DNA of 64,000 bases. Origin: Amorphophallus konjac. Taxonomy: Eukaryota; Streptophyta; Magnoliopsida; Alismatales; Araceae. Positions 11,581 through 22,066 of this stretch are shown here, piece after piece. Where the stretch lies: positions 77,289,731 to 77,353,730 of the forward strand of contig CM040117.1 of NCBI GenBank assembly GCA_022559845.1, written 5' to 3'. The number at the start of each line of letters is the position of its first letter. The first letter of the stretch is position 1. The notes below the pieces were generated by a model. The model made no database searches, had not been told where the DNA came from, and saw only the letters and a list, made by a program, of their open reading frames with translations. The position numbers and the translations under genes are program-made.

Positions 11581-13357
11581 TCAACCCAAGGTCACTAATG
11601 GGACTTCCATGGTACAACCTGCTTGGCGACCGTGTGGGAAATCCACGGTTCGCGAGGACTCACGGAGGTTCCCGACTGGACTGAACCAATTGCACCCGAG
11701 TGGGAATCCCCGGGTGAAGGGTTCAATGCCAACGAGGGGGTATCCTAAAAGGGGTGATGCCGGCTCTTCCTAAACCCAAACCCGTAGATTAACCTGCAAA
11801 AATTAATCACACAATGCACAGACAAGCAAAGTTAAGAGAGAAATAACATATCTAGAACACACATATAATACCACTACGGAGGAGAAGTATGGAGAAGATA
11901 GAAGGCGGCCAAAGTGATGCTCGCCTGGAGGTCTGGGCGGCCAGGCTGACTGTCGCCCAGTGGAGAGGGCGGCCAGAGTGCTGGCCTTCTAGCAGGGATA
12001 AGGGCAACCAGGGCGATGGTCGCCTGGAGGTCAGGGCGGCCAGAGCACTGGTCGTCCAGATGAGGGCCTGGGCGGCCACTGGGTTGGTCACCCAGGGACC
12101 TAGGCGGCCAAGAGTCTGGCCTCCTTCTGTTCGAGTTGCAGAAAACTAAAAAATAGAGCTACGGAAGTAAAGGTAATGTATCAACATAACTGCACTAATG
12201 TTTGACTTCAAGCAATAGGGACTTATAGTAGGCACTAGAGGGTCCCACCGTGATCGCCACTTCACTTGTAGGCGCCCGGAGACGGCGGCAAGGGATTGGG
12301 TGAGAGATGTGAGATGGAATGGGTGAATGGGAGTCTCCGTGCGAGGGTACCTACAGAGGAACAAAAAAAGATTAGAACGTGATCGCCAGAGGTCATTTTA
12401 CCTGAACCTCGTAGGATGTTGATTGCGGGGAGATGTTCAAGATGAAGAGACGTGGGTTTCCTCTTCCTCGTCCTTGGCCGGCCAAGGGCAAGGATCCCTG
12501 CTCATCCCTTGTGCTAAAGTCATGCAACGTAGCTCAGAAAAACATAGGAAAGAAAGCCATTAGTGAACTTGGAGTGCAGTATGTGATCTAACAACTAGAA
12601 AACATGTAAGAAACTGGTGGCCAAAGTACCTGGGGGGTGTGGGAAGGAAGGATGGACGATACTTTCAACCATCCACCTCCCCTTTATTTTTTAAGAAGAA
12701 AACCTCTTATGTTGGGTCTAGGAGGATGCTACATGCGATGCTATACTTACCTTGAAGTCGAGAGGCACATAGGAAGTGGAAGATGAGAGGTAGATAAGTT
12801 CAAACTAGGTTGAAGGAAGAAGGAGTAGCCTCCGGGACAAGGTTCCGGGAGTTCTCCCTTCTCTTCCGTGTCAACTCTCGAAAAAACCACCCCTCCCCGA
12901 ATCTCCCAACTCTCTCCCCCAAAAAATCCCCTCCTCCTTCCTCTCGTACTGGAGGTGGTGGAGTTTTGGTTCGACAAGCCGGGGGTTACAAAACATGGGT
13001 GGAGATCGTGCAGAATGAGGGAGAGAATGTGGCCAGGAGCTGGGCCACGTTCTCTGACCGAGTAAACAGGGGGAAGGCGGCCAAATCGTTGGCCAGCTTG
13101 AGGAGGAGGGCGGTCAGCACTCTGGCCACCTTCCTGGGGAGGGCGCCCATCGCCCTGGTCGCCGAGGACTGGGGGCGGCCAGGACCTTGGCCGCCCAAAC
13201 CCATGGTGTTGGGCCCCTTATGGACGAGGCCCAATAGCAAAGGGGCTATGCTGGCCGCCCAAACCCATGGTGTTGGGCCCCTTATGGACGAGGCCCAATA
13301 GCAAAGGGGCTATGGGCTGGGCTTAAAACTCAAACATCGGTAGAAATGAGTACAACA
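11580..13357 (-). repeat. 5' LTR of G
   Basis: The outer border is inferred from ...gtacaaca at 13357, which gives TGTTGTAC on the minus strand, followed directly by the PMD coding sequence. The inner border is approximate. The LTR is rich in GGCGGCCAG/CTGGCC-type words (11900-12115 and 13070-13260) and holds a perfect 63-bp tandem duplication. Proline-rich open frames in this stretch are composition artefacts. No gene is seen. Confidence 0.55.
13188..13314. repeat. Perfect 63-bp tandem duplication in the G LTR
   Basis: Copies at 13188-13250 and 13252-13314 are identical (begin tggccgcccaaac, end ggggctatg) with one base between them. Identity suggests a recent duplication, after LTR decay began. 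Confidence 0.95.
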
Positions 13358-13363
13358 ATCAAG

Positions 13364-14242
13364 CGTCATTCACACGAGGGCCCATTGGGGATCCGCGGGA
13401 TGTCCGAAATTAGGCGTCTATAGGTATCCTTACCCTTGTACTGCCTGCCCGTCAGATGGAACTCCATGTTCGGTGGAATCCCCTGGTCATACCCAAAGTT
13501 TCTGGCAAAGCAATGTGGGTAGTAGGGCTCCAAGAAACTCATCACCGACCGATGTAACGCCAACACGGCTACTTGGGTGCTCACTATTCACTCAGTCCGT
13601 GGTCCTGTGTCGGCCGCCCCCTGACTGGGGTAGGCGCTGGTCGCCCCTCCACTTGAAGCCCCCAGAAAGAGGCAAGAGTCCCTCGCTGCACTGTCGAAGG
13701 GCAGTCCCTCCTCACCCCTGGCGAGCAGGTAACAAAGGGCCCTCCTGGCCCCATCAAGCTGCTCCTCTGTGTCTCCATCCGGCTGCTCAGTAAAGTTGAA
13801 CAAAAGTGGTGCCGTCGGATTTGCCACAGCACCTCGCATCACCAGTCCCGGGAATAGTAACCTGGCCCACACACTAAGGTAGTGGGTCGGCAAAAGTATA
13901 CTCCTCTCCCTCGGCGCTGAGTGTGCCGCCAGAACTCCAAGCCCCTGGTAGATGTTGGCCAGTGCGGCGGGAGCTAGAGCCAACTGCGTCCCCTCAGCCA
14001 ACAAGCAAGCCGGCCACAACAACTCGACTCTCAACAGCCCGTCCTCTCCGTGAGGAACTACAAAAGTCACCAGCCAATATGCCAGATACGCTGCGAGATA
14101 TGTCACATCTGGCAGACCATGGAGATTCCACCCCTCCCATGGCGCGTACACATATCTGGAGTACGTCCGGAAGCGTAGCTTCACCTCCGTGTACACCTCC
14201 CAGAGAGTCTGATCCCTGGCGAACTCCTGGTAAAAGAAAAAC
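13364..14242 (-). pseudogene. Plant mobile domain (PMD) protein, C-terminal part, cut by element D
   Basis: The minus-strand frame (13588-14242, open up to the D junction) contains TYLAAYLAYWLVTFVVPHGE, an alanine/leucine-rich stretch and LPTHYLSVWARLLFPG. This resembles the aminotransferase-like plant mobile domain (PF10536), where similar YLAAFLAxWLCxFV and PxxxxSxYxWxA blocks occur. A second open frame at 13366-13584 (PYYPHCFARNFGYDQGIP) continues the similarity one frame away, then ends in TGA at 13361. PMD proteins occur both as host genes (MAIN/MAIL family, silencing-related) and inside transposons, and I cannot tell which this was. The upstream half is at 54557-55478, across the D insertion. 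Confidence 0.6.
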
Positions 14243-14564
14243 TAATGAGGACATCTCATGACACTCCCTCTGGCTCGGGTCGCCTGCACATTCTTGATAT
14301 AGACCGACTATGATCTACACATGTTAGCTTCAGTCTCATCTTCTGTATTTTCATTTTATTGAGTCCTATCTTATGTATTTTCCTTTATTGAGTCCTATCT
14401 TATGTATTTTTCTTTATTGAGTCATGTTGTTCTAGTCCATTTATCTTGTTATGCTTAATTGGGCCTTAGTACCTTAGTTTTGGGCCTAATAGATTGAGTC
14501 TAGGACATGTTGAGTCTTTTGTCTTATTGTCTAGGTTATTTTGGTCATGTAAAGAGTGGTTGCC

Positions 14565-14573
14565 TATAAATAG
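14565..14573 (+). promoter_or_regulatory. TATA box of D 5' LTR
   Basis: TATAAATAG about 320 bp into the LTR, followed within 100 bp by CT-rich sequence, the usual look of a plant Pol II start region. The same box is at 27009-27017 in the 3' LTR. It implies that over 2 kb of the LTR is transcribed leader. Confidence 0.7.
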
Positions 14574-16121
14574 GCCCCTCTCCCACACATGTACACACCT
14601 TTGATGCATTAGTGAATGAAACAAAATCCTCCATCCACTTCTCTCCAAAGAATTCCCCTTCCCCCCTCTCTCTCTACTTATCTCTCTCTCTCTCTCCCCC
14701 AAGGGGAAGAGTTCGCCCCCCTCTCTCTCTCCTCACTTCCCACCCACTTTCTCTCTCTCTTCCCCTCCCCAATAACTCCTCCCAAGTCCCCACACCACTC
14801 CCATAACTCCACCCCAGCCCCAAGGTATCCTACACCAATCAAAACCCCACCCTCCAACCACCACCTACCCCATCCACTTCCCAAAGCACCTCCCCACCCT
14901 CCAAAGGCTGAAGGGGTCCCTCCCAAGGCCATTTTTGAATCTCCCTCCCATCTCTCCTCCCCTATACCAGCTCCTGGTCGCCCTAACCAGCCCCCATACT
15001 CAGCCAAGTTCGCCCCCCACCTCCTCTCCCACTCACCCTCTCTCTTGTGCACACCCACTCCCCCATCTCCACCTCTAGCAGTTCCAGCCCCCCTCTCCAT
15101 CCATCCCTGCCACTCCTGACCTCCTGGAAACCCTAGCCACGTCCCTCCCCTCTCCCCAAACCTTCAGCCATCATTCACATGCTGTGCTAACCCCCTTCCA
15201 CTCCCTTTATTCTTGAAAGGTTGTAGATCCAGGTAGCAGGTCTCTGGCTGCAGGTTTTGGTCCTGAAAGTCGCTTCGTCTCCAACCGCTCCCTGATCCTC
15301 CTGGTGGTAAGGAACCTGGGTGATCTATCCATGACCAGGATGAAGCTTGGGTGAAACTAAGTGGAGGTCCCCTATATCTTTGGAAAGGTCGTCCAGTTAT
15401 ATTTCCAGGCGAAGTGGTTTCGTCAACATCCGAGCTCCGAGCTGTCCGCAGGAGCCATTCTCCCTCGACCACGCAGAAGTCCTCAGGCAGGGAACCAGAG
15501 CCTCAGTTCCAGTCCGACCACGGCCTCTTCCTTGAAGATCTGGGTGCCATTTTCGAAGGGCAGGAACTACGTCCAGTTAGCTTCCATATCCAAGAAGAAG
15601 GGACTCAATCGGCAAACGGAATTCTCAGTTCCAATTTTCTTCGCCGGAGTGTGCAGACTGCTCTCTGTGGTTCCAGGTTTGACCAGTCCCCACTTCTCCG
15701 ACCACCACTCTCTTCTCCAACCTCGGATTGTGGCCCCGTCAACTCTTGCTCGAAGCTACTCCGACCACGATCGTGACACCACCAGTTTTACTCCAATTGG
15801 AGTTCGGGAGAGTCCACAGCGCCTTCTGTAACAGACTGCACCAGTTCTGCACCAGCCTGAGACAGAACGTTGCTGTCTTGTTCCAGTCGCCGGCCCGATC
15901 AGCCCCGAGCTTCAGAGCCTCCCCAAAAAATCAGACATCATCCTTGGTCAGTTGGGAAACTTTTGGCACCGGTTTCATCAAGATCTAAGTTCCGTGGAGT
16001 CTATGGCAGCGTCATCACTGACACCCTATTCAGCGAATCTGAAGATTGGCAGAACCAGCAAAGCTCGGAAAGTCGGGTTTTCTTGCATAATTCCCCCACC
16101 CCGCTTGGCCGGATGAAGGCC

Positions 16122-16137
16122 CCTCCCTGCGTGGAGG
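16122..16137 (+). other. Conserved CCTCC-CTGCGT-GGAGG stem-loop core in D LTR
   Basis: The identical core is at 53961-53976 (D 3' LTR) and, on the minus strand, at 17269-17284 and 22216-22231 (C) and 48211-48226 (solo LTR). The surrounding 20 bases (CCCTCCCTGCGTGGAGGTAG) are unchanged across LTRs that differ widely elsewhere. Confidence 0.75.
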
Positions 16138-16291
16138 TAGTTTTGATTGTAATAAGTTTAATCCCCACCCCAAGATCATCCCTCCTGCGAGAGGCGTAGT
16201 ACTGTACTTCTTTAATTTTCGGATCAAGCGACATCACCGCAGCGATCGGGTGTATACCCTCGCTTCCCGGCGTGCCCTCGTCTCCGAGCGG

Positions 16292-16313
16292 GATCAGTGT
16301 TTTCACACCGATC
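16292..16313 (+). other. Covarying LTR hairpin, D 5' copy
   Basis: GATCAGTGT-TTTC-ACACCGATC on the sense strand, followed at once by AGGTGAGC, a splice-donor-like motif. The D 3' LTR copy is at 54131-54152. Stem bases change in pairs relative to the solo LTR (see findings). D has one or two mismatched pairs. Confidence 0.7.
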
Positions 16314-16712
16314 AGGTGAGCTTCTGATACCATCCTTGATTGCCATTATTCTGCAAGTTTAGTATTACTTCGCATGCCCGTCGGACGGTAAAGAAGAGAG
16401 CCCGAACTTGTATGCTACTTTGAAGGTGTCCACCGCGGACCGGGAGTGAGCGCCACCCAAACCCCACCCTGCGGGCCAGCCGCCCACGAAGTTGGGAATC
16501 CCAGGCCCTTTGGGGGTCAGCCAAAGCCAACTAAGTCACTTAGAATCATTGGGTCTCGCCTCGGACCCTTGCCATCATCCCCCGGCCCCGCCGGGTGATC
16601 GCGTGTGCCGTGTGAGTAAGTCGCTATCATGAGAATCATTGGAGTGCTTGTATGCTTACGGGTCTAGGTCCTAGGGTCATCAACTCATACTTAGTCAACC
16701 TTGGGCTGTTTC

Positions 16713-19103
16713 TAATGTGACACAACCCCTCGGACTTAAATTTGCAAGCAATCGAACCGAACGGCGGACCTACTCAAGTGGATTCACCCGCGTCGCGCAC
16801 ACCCGGGTCCGTAGGTGGACTGGCGATAGTGGTGAGGGTCCGAGGATGGACCTCGCCTTTCCCGGGGATTTGACAAGCTTGGGCTGAACCCCTAAGGGCC
16901 TAGGATGCCCCAATTCCGTGGGTGGCCAGCACGCCAAGGGCGTGGGATGTAGTGGCTCTCTCACAACTCCCTCCGTGGTGGCACTCAAATTGATGATATT
17001 TTGAGATCGGGCACTCACTCACCGACCGACGGCACTAAGAAGCATTACTAAACAAGCAAAGTAATTCCAGTAGAGTAGGGCAACCCGAAGCTCACCTGAT
17101 CGGTGTGAAGACACCGATCCCGGTCGGAGACGAGGGCGAGTGGGGAAGCGTCGGCTACCCGCACGCCGCGTCGATGTTGCTTCAGCCGACGACCTGCTAG
17201 TACAAAACTACTCCTCGCGCAGGAGGGTGATCGTGGGGTGGGGGTTAAGCTTATTACAATAAAAACTACCTCCACGCAGGGAGGGGCCTTCAGCCGGCCA
17301 AGCGGAGTGGGGAATTTTGCAAGGAAAACTCGACTTTCCGAACTCCGCCGGTTCTACCAATCTTCAGGTTCGCTGGACAGGGAGTCGATGATGATGCTGC
17401 CACGGACTCCACGAAACTCCAAACTTGACGAAACTTGTGCCAAAAGTTTCCTAACTGACAGAGGATTATGTCTGAATTTTTGGGGAAGCTCTGAAACTCG
17501 GGGCTGACCGGTCCGGCGACTGGAACAGTACAGCAACGTTCTGTCTCTGGCTGGTGCAGAATTGGTGCAGTAAATTGCAGAAGGCGCTGCGGACGCTCCC
17601 GAACTCCAATTGGAACGAAACTGATGGTGACGCGATCGTGTCGGAGTAGGTTCGAACAGAAGTTGACGGGGTGACAATCCGAGGTCGGAGAAGAGAGTGG
17701 TGGCCGGAGAAGTGGGGACTGGTCGAACCTCGAACCACTGAAAGCAGTCTGCACACTCCGGCAAAGAAAATTAGAACTGAGAGCTCCGGTGGCCGATTGA
17801 GTCCCTCCTTCTTGAAGATGGAAGCTAACTGGACGTAGTTTCTGCCCTCTGAAAATGGCACTCAGATCGTTCCCATACGGACCATGGTGGCTTCTGCTTT
17901 CAGCTTCAGGTCTTCAGACAGGGGCAGAAGGCGCTGTCGGACGAGATCAGCTCCCCTGAACAGCTCCGACCTTGGACGCCCACGAGACCACCACCATTGG
18001 AAAGTAGACTCGAAGACAATTCCAGCAATGTAAGGCTTGCCATCTGATTCCTGAAGAGGAGGTCGTGGCAGCTTCTGCAAGTTGAGCTCCTGCTGCTGCC
18101 TGCGAACTGGATAGAGCAGGTTGGTGAATGAAGTTGATAATGGTGGGAAGGGGTGAAGGGACTGCAATGGGGAGAGGGCTAATGGCTATGAGGCTTCGAT
18201 GGGGGTGGATAGAGGTGGTGGAGAGGCTGGAGAAGAGGGCTGGGTCGCAGCTAGCAGGTGGAGGGGGTTGCGGCCAAGGGTGGAGGGTGAGAGAGAGGGG
18301 GGGCGCAAGAGGCTTGGAGGGAGAGGGAAATTTGAACTTAGTTTAATGTGGGGATGGTTAATGTGGTCTTGGGAAGGGGAAGAGGTGTGTTGGGGATGTG
18401 GAGAGGTGTTTGGGGAGGTGGGATTCTCCCTTGGGAGATGGAGGGGTGGCTTGGGAAAGGGAAAGGTTGTCTTGGAAGGTGAAGGGATGCTTGGGGCTTT
18501 GGGGTGAGTAATAGGGAAATTGAGTGGACATTGGGGAGGTGAGGGGTTGGGATGAGGTGGAGGATGATGTGGCAAGGAGAAGAGAGAGAGAGAGGGGAGA
18601 AATTTGGAGAGAGAGGGGCAGAGAGAGAGAGGGGAGAAATTTGGAGAGAGAGGGGCAGAGAGAGAGAGGGGTTCGCCCCCTTTAGAGAGAGAGAGAGAGA
18701 TAGAGAGAGAGAGAGCTAGAGAGAGAGGGGGGCACAATTCTTGTGGCAAACTTTTTTTACTCAATAATTCATTCGCTTACAAATGAGGGATTGGGGTCCT
18801 ATTTATAGGAATCCCACAATTTAACTTAAGTCCCTGACTTTTTGACTACTAACACTAAACCAAGGGGAAGGGGGCGCTCCTGGGCCAAGCCCATATAATT
18901 GGGCCCAATAACACACATAAAGACTTAAGACTTAGGTAAATAGCTACCTAACCTAGGTATTGGACTAAAATAAAAGGAAAAGTACATGATAAGAAAATGA
19001 AAATTACATCATATGACTCAAAATAAAGTGGTGAACAAGATGTAGCATGGGTGGCGAGCATCGGATCCTTGATCAAATGAAATTGCTGGTGATGTCCTTA
19101 TCA
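16713..19103 (-). repeat. 3' LTR of C
   Basis: Collinear with 21661-24018, with few differences by eye, including an extra GA-rich unit near 18600-18660. The sense TATA (TATAAATAGGA) is at 18797-18807. GA/CT microsatellites lie at about 18580-18730. Conserved stem-loops are at 17269-17284 and 17098-17119. The LTR ends before a purine tract and a TACCCCC border at 19104. Confidence 0.9.
17098..17119 (-). other. Covarying LTR hairpin, C 3' copy
   Basis: Sense strand GATCGGTGT-CTTC-ACACCGATC, perfect 9-bp stem, followed by AGGTGAGC. Confidence 0.72.
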
Positions 19104-19527
19104 TACCCCCGGGGCGCGGATAACTCGACTCCGTCGAGTATGGGCCCACCGGGGAAGTGGTCCTCTCAAGCAGCTCAGAGTGAGCCTCAACCTCCAAACT
19201 CAACCCTGCGTCCGCAACCATGGGACAGTCCTTCATCCTCTCGAGGTGGCTCAGGCGCACCCTCTTGCTGGCGATGGAACCCTGCTTGCCTAGTATTGCC
19301 TCCGTGTGCATACGTCGGACTCTCAGGCTGACTTTTGGTGGCTCTCCGAGGGTGTCCCTCTCAAAGGAAGATAAAGGCTCGAGGCATTCACTAGGATCCA
19401 CCGCGGTGCCCATATAGGGTGCCGGATCCGCCACGTGAAAAATGGGGTGAATCCCAAAACCCATTAGTAAGTCCAACCCGATAGCCGGGTTGCCAAAGTC
19501 ACTCGGAACTTGGGAAGGTCCAAGTCC
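19104..19527 (-). pseudogene. C integrase GPY/F end and chromodomain-like tail
   Basis: In the same frame as the upstream ORF and separated from it by one TGA at 19528, where D reads R-A-R-G (CGA to TGA). The block GFGIHPIFHVADPAPYMG aligns with D's GFGVHPTFNVADLEPYKG, the conserved end of the Ty3-gypsy integrase GPY/F module. Further on, TEAIL...K near 19330 and the tail PYSTESSYPRPGG match D's chromodomain tail, but the YLVRWK core is eroded. Such tails steer integration in chromoviruses. Here the frame is close to intact but probably no longer a functional chromodomain. Confidence 0.65.
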
Positions 19528-21360
19528 TCATGCCCTCGAATTGGAGGTGACCCTAGGGTAGAGCCACTCCCATGTCATTATCACCAGATTGCCTACTTGG
19601 AATTCCATGTGGCGCTCGCGAGATCTTGTCCGCTCTTTGTGAACCTCACCGCTCGTCAAGAATTGCTTGCGTGTATGCTCATGCCATGCATCATAATGCG
19701 GTGAGTGGGTGTGAAAATGGATAGCATGCAAAGGTGGACCGGGACAACCGTACATAGACCTATCATGCATAGATGTGATGAAGACTTTTATGGACTCAGG
19801 GGGGCCGGGGAAACCATAGGTGGATCTATCGTGCATGGTTGTGATAATTACCGGGGGACCCGGACATCCATGTATGCCCCTTTCATGCTTAAGAGCTATG
19901 ACGAATGTGGGAGGACCAGCACATCCAAATGTGAGCCAGTCATGCATTGGGCCCGCAGTGTGTGTGACATGTATGAGATGACCGGGCTTACTAGCCCTAC
20001 CAAATGATGCAAAATGTAGTGGCACATGCATTCCCATCCAAATGGCTCCTTCTATGTGTATGACTTGGTGTGAGATTTTCCACTCATAGGGGTCAAAGGG
20101 GTCTAGAAAAATGGAGTGGGCTTGGTCCAATAAGGTTGGTTGGGGTAGGAAAAGGTTGGTGGTGAGTAAGGTGGGTGGGTATAGGAAGGGATCCAAGGGG
20201 TCATGGTAAGGGTCATCTAAGGAGAGGAACTCTAGATCCTTTTGGTCCTCACAACATGGTGGTGGATCCTCCTCCTCTAGTAAAATGATTGGGCCAAAGT
20301 TTTTGGTGGGATGGTCGGCCATGAATGGAGGGCTGGATGTTCTACCCGAGACAAGTAACTCTAGTTTGTGGATAGCATCGGGCTCGTCGGGTGTAGGGAG
20401 GAGTAAAAGAAGGTCGCTAGTGTAGCAACCCACAGTGTAAATGGAGGAGATGGATCCGACACATAGGTGTAGGAGGTCAAGGCTCCTAAGTCGGTCGGCT
20501 ACTGTAGTCAACATGCCAGTTAGCTCCATTTGCCAAACTATACCCTTAAGAAGATCCCCTAATGTTTTCACTTGATAGGATGATTGGATTGTGGTGTGAT
20601 AGGTGGATAAGGGTACTATGGGGAGGTGTTGTTCCATGGAAGGGTAAGCATAGGGCAGGATAGGGTGAGCCCGATTTTCCACAAGCCATCTAACCAAAGG
20701 CCCACTTATGATAAGTTCACTCCAAATTGGGGGTGGCATGAAAGGTGAAACATCTTCCTCGTTTTGGCCATGACTTTCCTCCAAGATGGGGAGTGGTTCT
20801 GGGATGTTCCCTACTAGGGGGTCGGGTGTGGGTATCATGGTTTCCTCTATCAAGGAGGTGAGTAGGTCCTTTATGGGTGGGGTGATGATGACTGGCTTGT
20901 GGTGCTCTTTGGGTGGTGGGTAATGGGGGACTTGGGATAGAATGGGGAGGGGTAATAGTGGAGGCCTAGGTTGGGGATCTTGTAACTCATGGGGGAGGGT
21001 GCACCTAATTTGGCTCAATGGGTTCTCTTTGGGAAGGAATGAGTTCTCTTGACCCAATTGGGCTTCATATTCTTCTTCCCAATCTAGGGGAGCCTCATAG
21101 ACTTCGGTCACCTCCTTAAGTTCCTTTTGGGAAGGGGTGGGAGGAGGATTTATGGGTTGGGTGGTGGCCAATTTGGTTTGAATGGTGGTGGTGATCGGGG
21201 TTGGAATTATTTGGGGTGGTGGAGTTTGGGCCCTAAGGGAGGTCTTGGGTTGACTGGGAGGGAAAGGGAGAGTGAAGATCTTCTTAATCTCATTCCTCAT
21301 CTCTTCCCATGGGTATCTGGGTCCTTTGGTTTCCCATTCAAATTCATCCCGGGGAGGCAA
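19528..21360 (-). CDS. C long ORF: gag remnant, unknown conserved region, GCPGPP repeats, integrase C-terminus
   Basis: Open frame of 610 codons (first ATG at 21300, giving 590 residues; the frame is open back to about 21500). The start GPRYPWEEMRNEIKKIF aligns with the end of D's gag domain. A Pro-rich part (RPPLLPLPI..QV) follows, then blocks shared with D: VGSISSIYTVGCYTSDLLLL, NFGPIILLEEED, DDPYHDPLDPFLYPP, FLDPFDPYEWK. Four tandem repeats of about 20-24 residues then occur near 19735-19945 (FGCAGPP, IHGCPGPP, YGFPGPP, YGCPGPP, each preceded by H-x-R/W). The last part (ERHMEFQVGNLVIM) is the start of the integrase GPY/F module. I do not recognise the central ~400 residues. No protease D-S/T-G, RT YxDD or integrase DDE motif is present. 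It ends at TGA 19528, a probable C-to-T change, beyond which the frame continues. Confidence 0.75.
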   Translation of the reverse strand: MPPRDEFEWETKGPRYPWEEMRNEIKKIFTLPFPPSQPKTSLRAQTPPPQIIPTPITTTIQTKLATTQPINPPPTPSQKELKEVTEVYEAPLDWEEEYEAQLGQENSFLPKENPLSQIRCTLPHELQDPQPRPPLLPLPILSQVPHYPPPKEHHKPVIITPPIKDLLTSLIEETMIPTPDPLVGNIPEPLPILEESHGQNEEDVSPFMPPPIWSELIISGPLVRWLVENRAHPILPYAYPSMEQHLPIVPLSTYHTTIQSSYQVKTLGDLLKGIVWQMELTGMLTTVADRLRSLDLLHLCVGSISSIYTVGCYTSDLLLLLPTPDEPDAIHKLELLVSGRTSSPPFMADHPTKNFGPIILLEEEDPPPCCEDQKDLEFLSLDDPYHDPLDPFLYPPTLLTTNLFLPQPTLLDQAHSIFLDPFDPYEWKISHQVIHIEGAIWMGMHVPLHFASFGRASKPGHLIHVTHTAGPMHDWLTFGCAGPPTFVIALKHERGIHGCPGPPVIITTMHDRSTYGFPGPPESIKVFITSMHDRSMYGCPGPPLHAIHFHTHSPHYDAWHEHTRKQFLTSGEVHKERTRSRERHMEFQVGNLVIMTWEWLYPRVTSNSRA

Positions 21361-21499
21361 GACTCTAAGGCCATTGCTCCTAAGTGGGGGTTCATTGGCT
21401 CTAAATCCATCCCGAGGTGACCAAGCCCTAGGGCCGTGGTTCCCTTTTGCTTCAAGCTGATCAAGCCGGGAGGTCCGGTATCTATACAGTTATGACATT

Positions 21500-21640
21500 T
21501 GTTGATGAAAGCGTCAAATTGGTCCATAGATAGTTGTGGTGTCTCCCTAGGGTGGTCATGCAAGGGAGTGATGGAAAACATGATGCAAGGGAGACTCAAA
21601 TGTCAATGCCCTAGGACTAGACTCATAGAGACAAGTCTAA
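21500..21640 (-). pseudogene. gag: C gag N-terminal piece and leader
   Basis: The leader matches D's (acttgtctctat ... gtcctagggcat) just after the PBS. A short frame with SMDQFDAFINKCHN and a second with RLDQLEAKGN look like the N-terminus of a gypsy Gag, separated from the long ORF by a frame change. The piece is degenerate. Confidence 0.45.
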
Positions 21641-21645
21641 AACTT

Positions 21646-21657
21646 ACTCTGATACCA
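21646..21657 (-). other. Primer binding site of C (tRNA-Met type)
   Basis: TGGTATCAGAGT on the minus strand, three bases from the LTR end ACATCA. One mismatch (final C to T) to the usual TGGTATCAGAGC. Confidence 0.85.
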
Positions 21658-22044
21658 AGTTGATGTGACACAACCCCTCGGACTTAAATTTGTAAGCAAT
21701 CGAACCGAACGGCGGACCCACTCAAGCGGATTCACCCGCGTCGCGCACACCCGGGTCCGTAGGTGGACTGGCGATAGTGGTGAGGGTCCGAGGATGGACC
21801 TCGCCTTTCCGGGGATTTGACTAGCTTGGGTTGAACCCCTAAGGGCCTGGGATGCCCCAATTCCGTGGGTGGCCAGCACGCCAAGGGCGTGGGATGTAGT
21901 GGCTCTCTCACAACTCGCTCCGCGGTGGCACTCAAATTGATGATATTTTGAGATCGGGCACTCACTCACCGACCGACGGCACTAAGAAGCATTACTAAAC
22001 AAGCAAAGTAATTCCAGTAGAGTAGGGCAACCCAAAGCTCACCT

Positions 22045-22066
22045 GATCGGTGTGAAGACACCGATC
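22045..22066 (-). other. Covarying LTR hairpin, C 5' copy
   Basis: Sense GATCGGTGT-CTTC-ACACCGATC followed by AGGTGAGC, about 1.65 kb downstream of the TATA box and 380 bp before the LTR end. Confidence 0.75.

Larger units (their letters stand above)
7169..13357 (-). mobile_element. Tat-like Ty3-gypsy element G, 5' part only
   Basis: On the minus strand: 5' LTR (about 11.58-13.36 kb), a degenerate tRNA-Arg-like primer site, leader, a long gag-protease-G-patch ORF, then the start of RT. Everything beyond the RT N-terminus is missing at the fusion with F. The gag zinc motif CPYHRTPGHDIFNC and the pre-RT block FAWSYEDMPGLDP are typical of the Tat/Ogre side of plant Ty3-gypsy. Lineage assignment is by motif memory only. 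No TSD can be checked because the 3' end is lost. Confidence 0.7.
14243..16712 (+). repeat. 5' LTR of D (its last bases lie at 24024-24029)
   Basis: It is collinear with the split 3' LTR (26686-27421 plus 52876-54556). It has a TATA box at 14565, CT microsatellites at about 14665-14700 and 14720-14735, a C-rich proline-coding stretch, and the conserved CCTCC/GGAGG and covarying hairpins near 16122 and 16292. Element C interrupts it after TSD GTTTC (16708-16712). It carries a ~60-bp segment around 15310-15370 absent from the 3' LTR, which explains most of the length difference (2476 versus 2417 bp). Confidence 0.88.

Noticed and set aside
12810..13301. 163-codon plus-strand ORF in the G LTR
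   Set aside because: Antisense to the element, low complexity, spans the 63-bp duplication; no recognisable domain.
21127..21460. Glycine-rich plus-strand ORFs over the C ORF start
   Set aside because: Complement of the proline-rich minus-strand frame.
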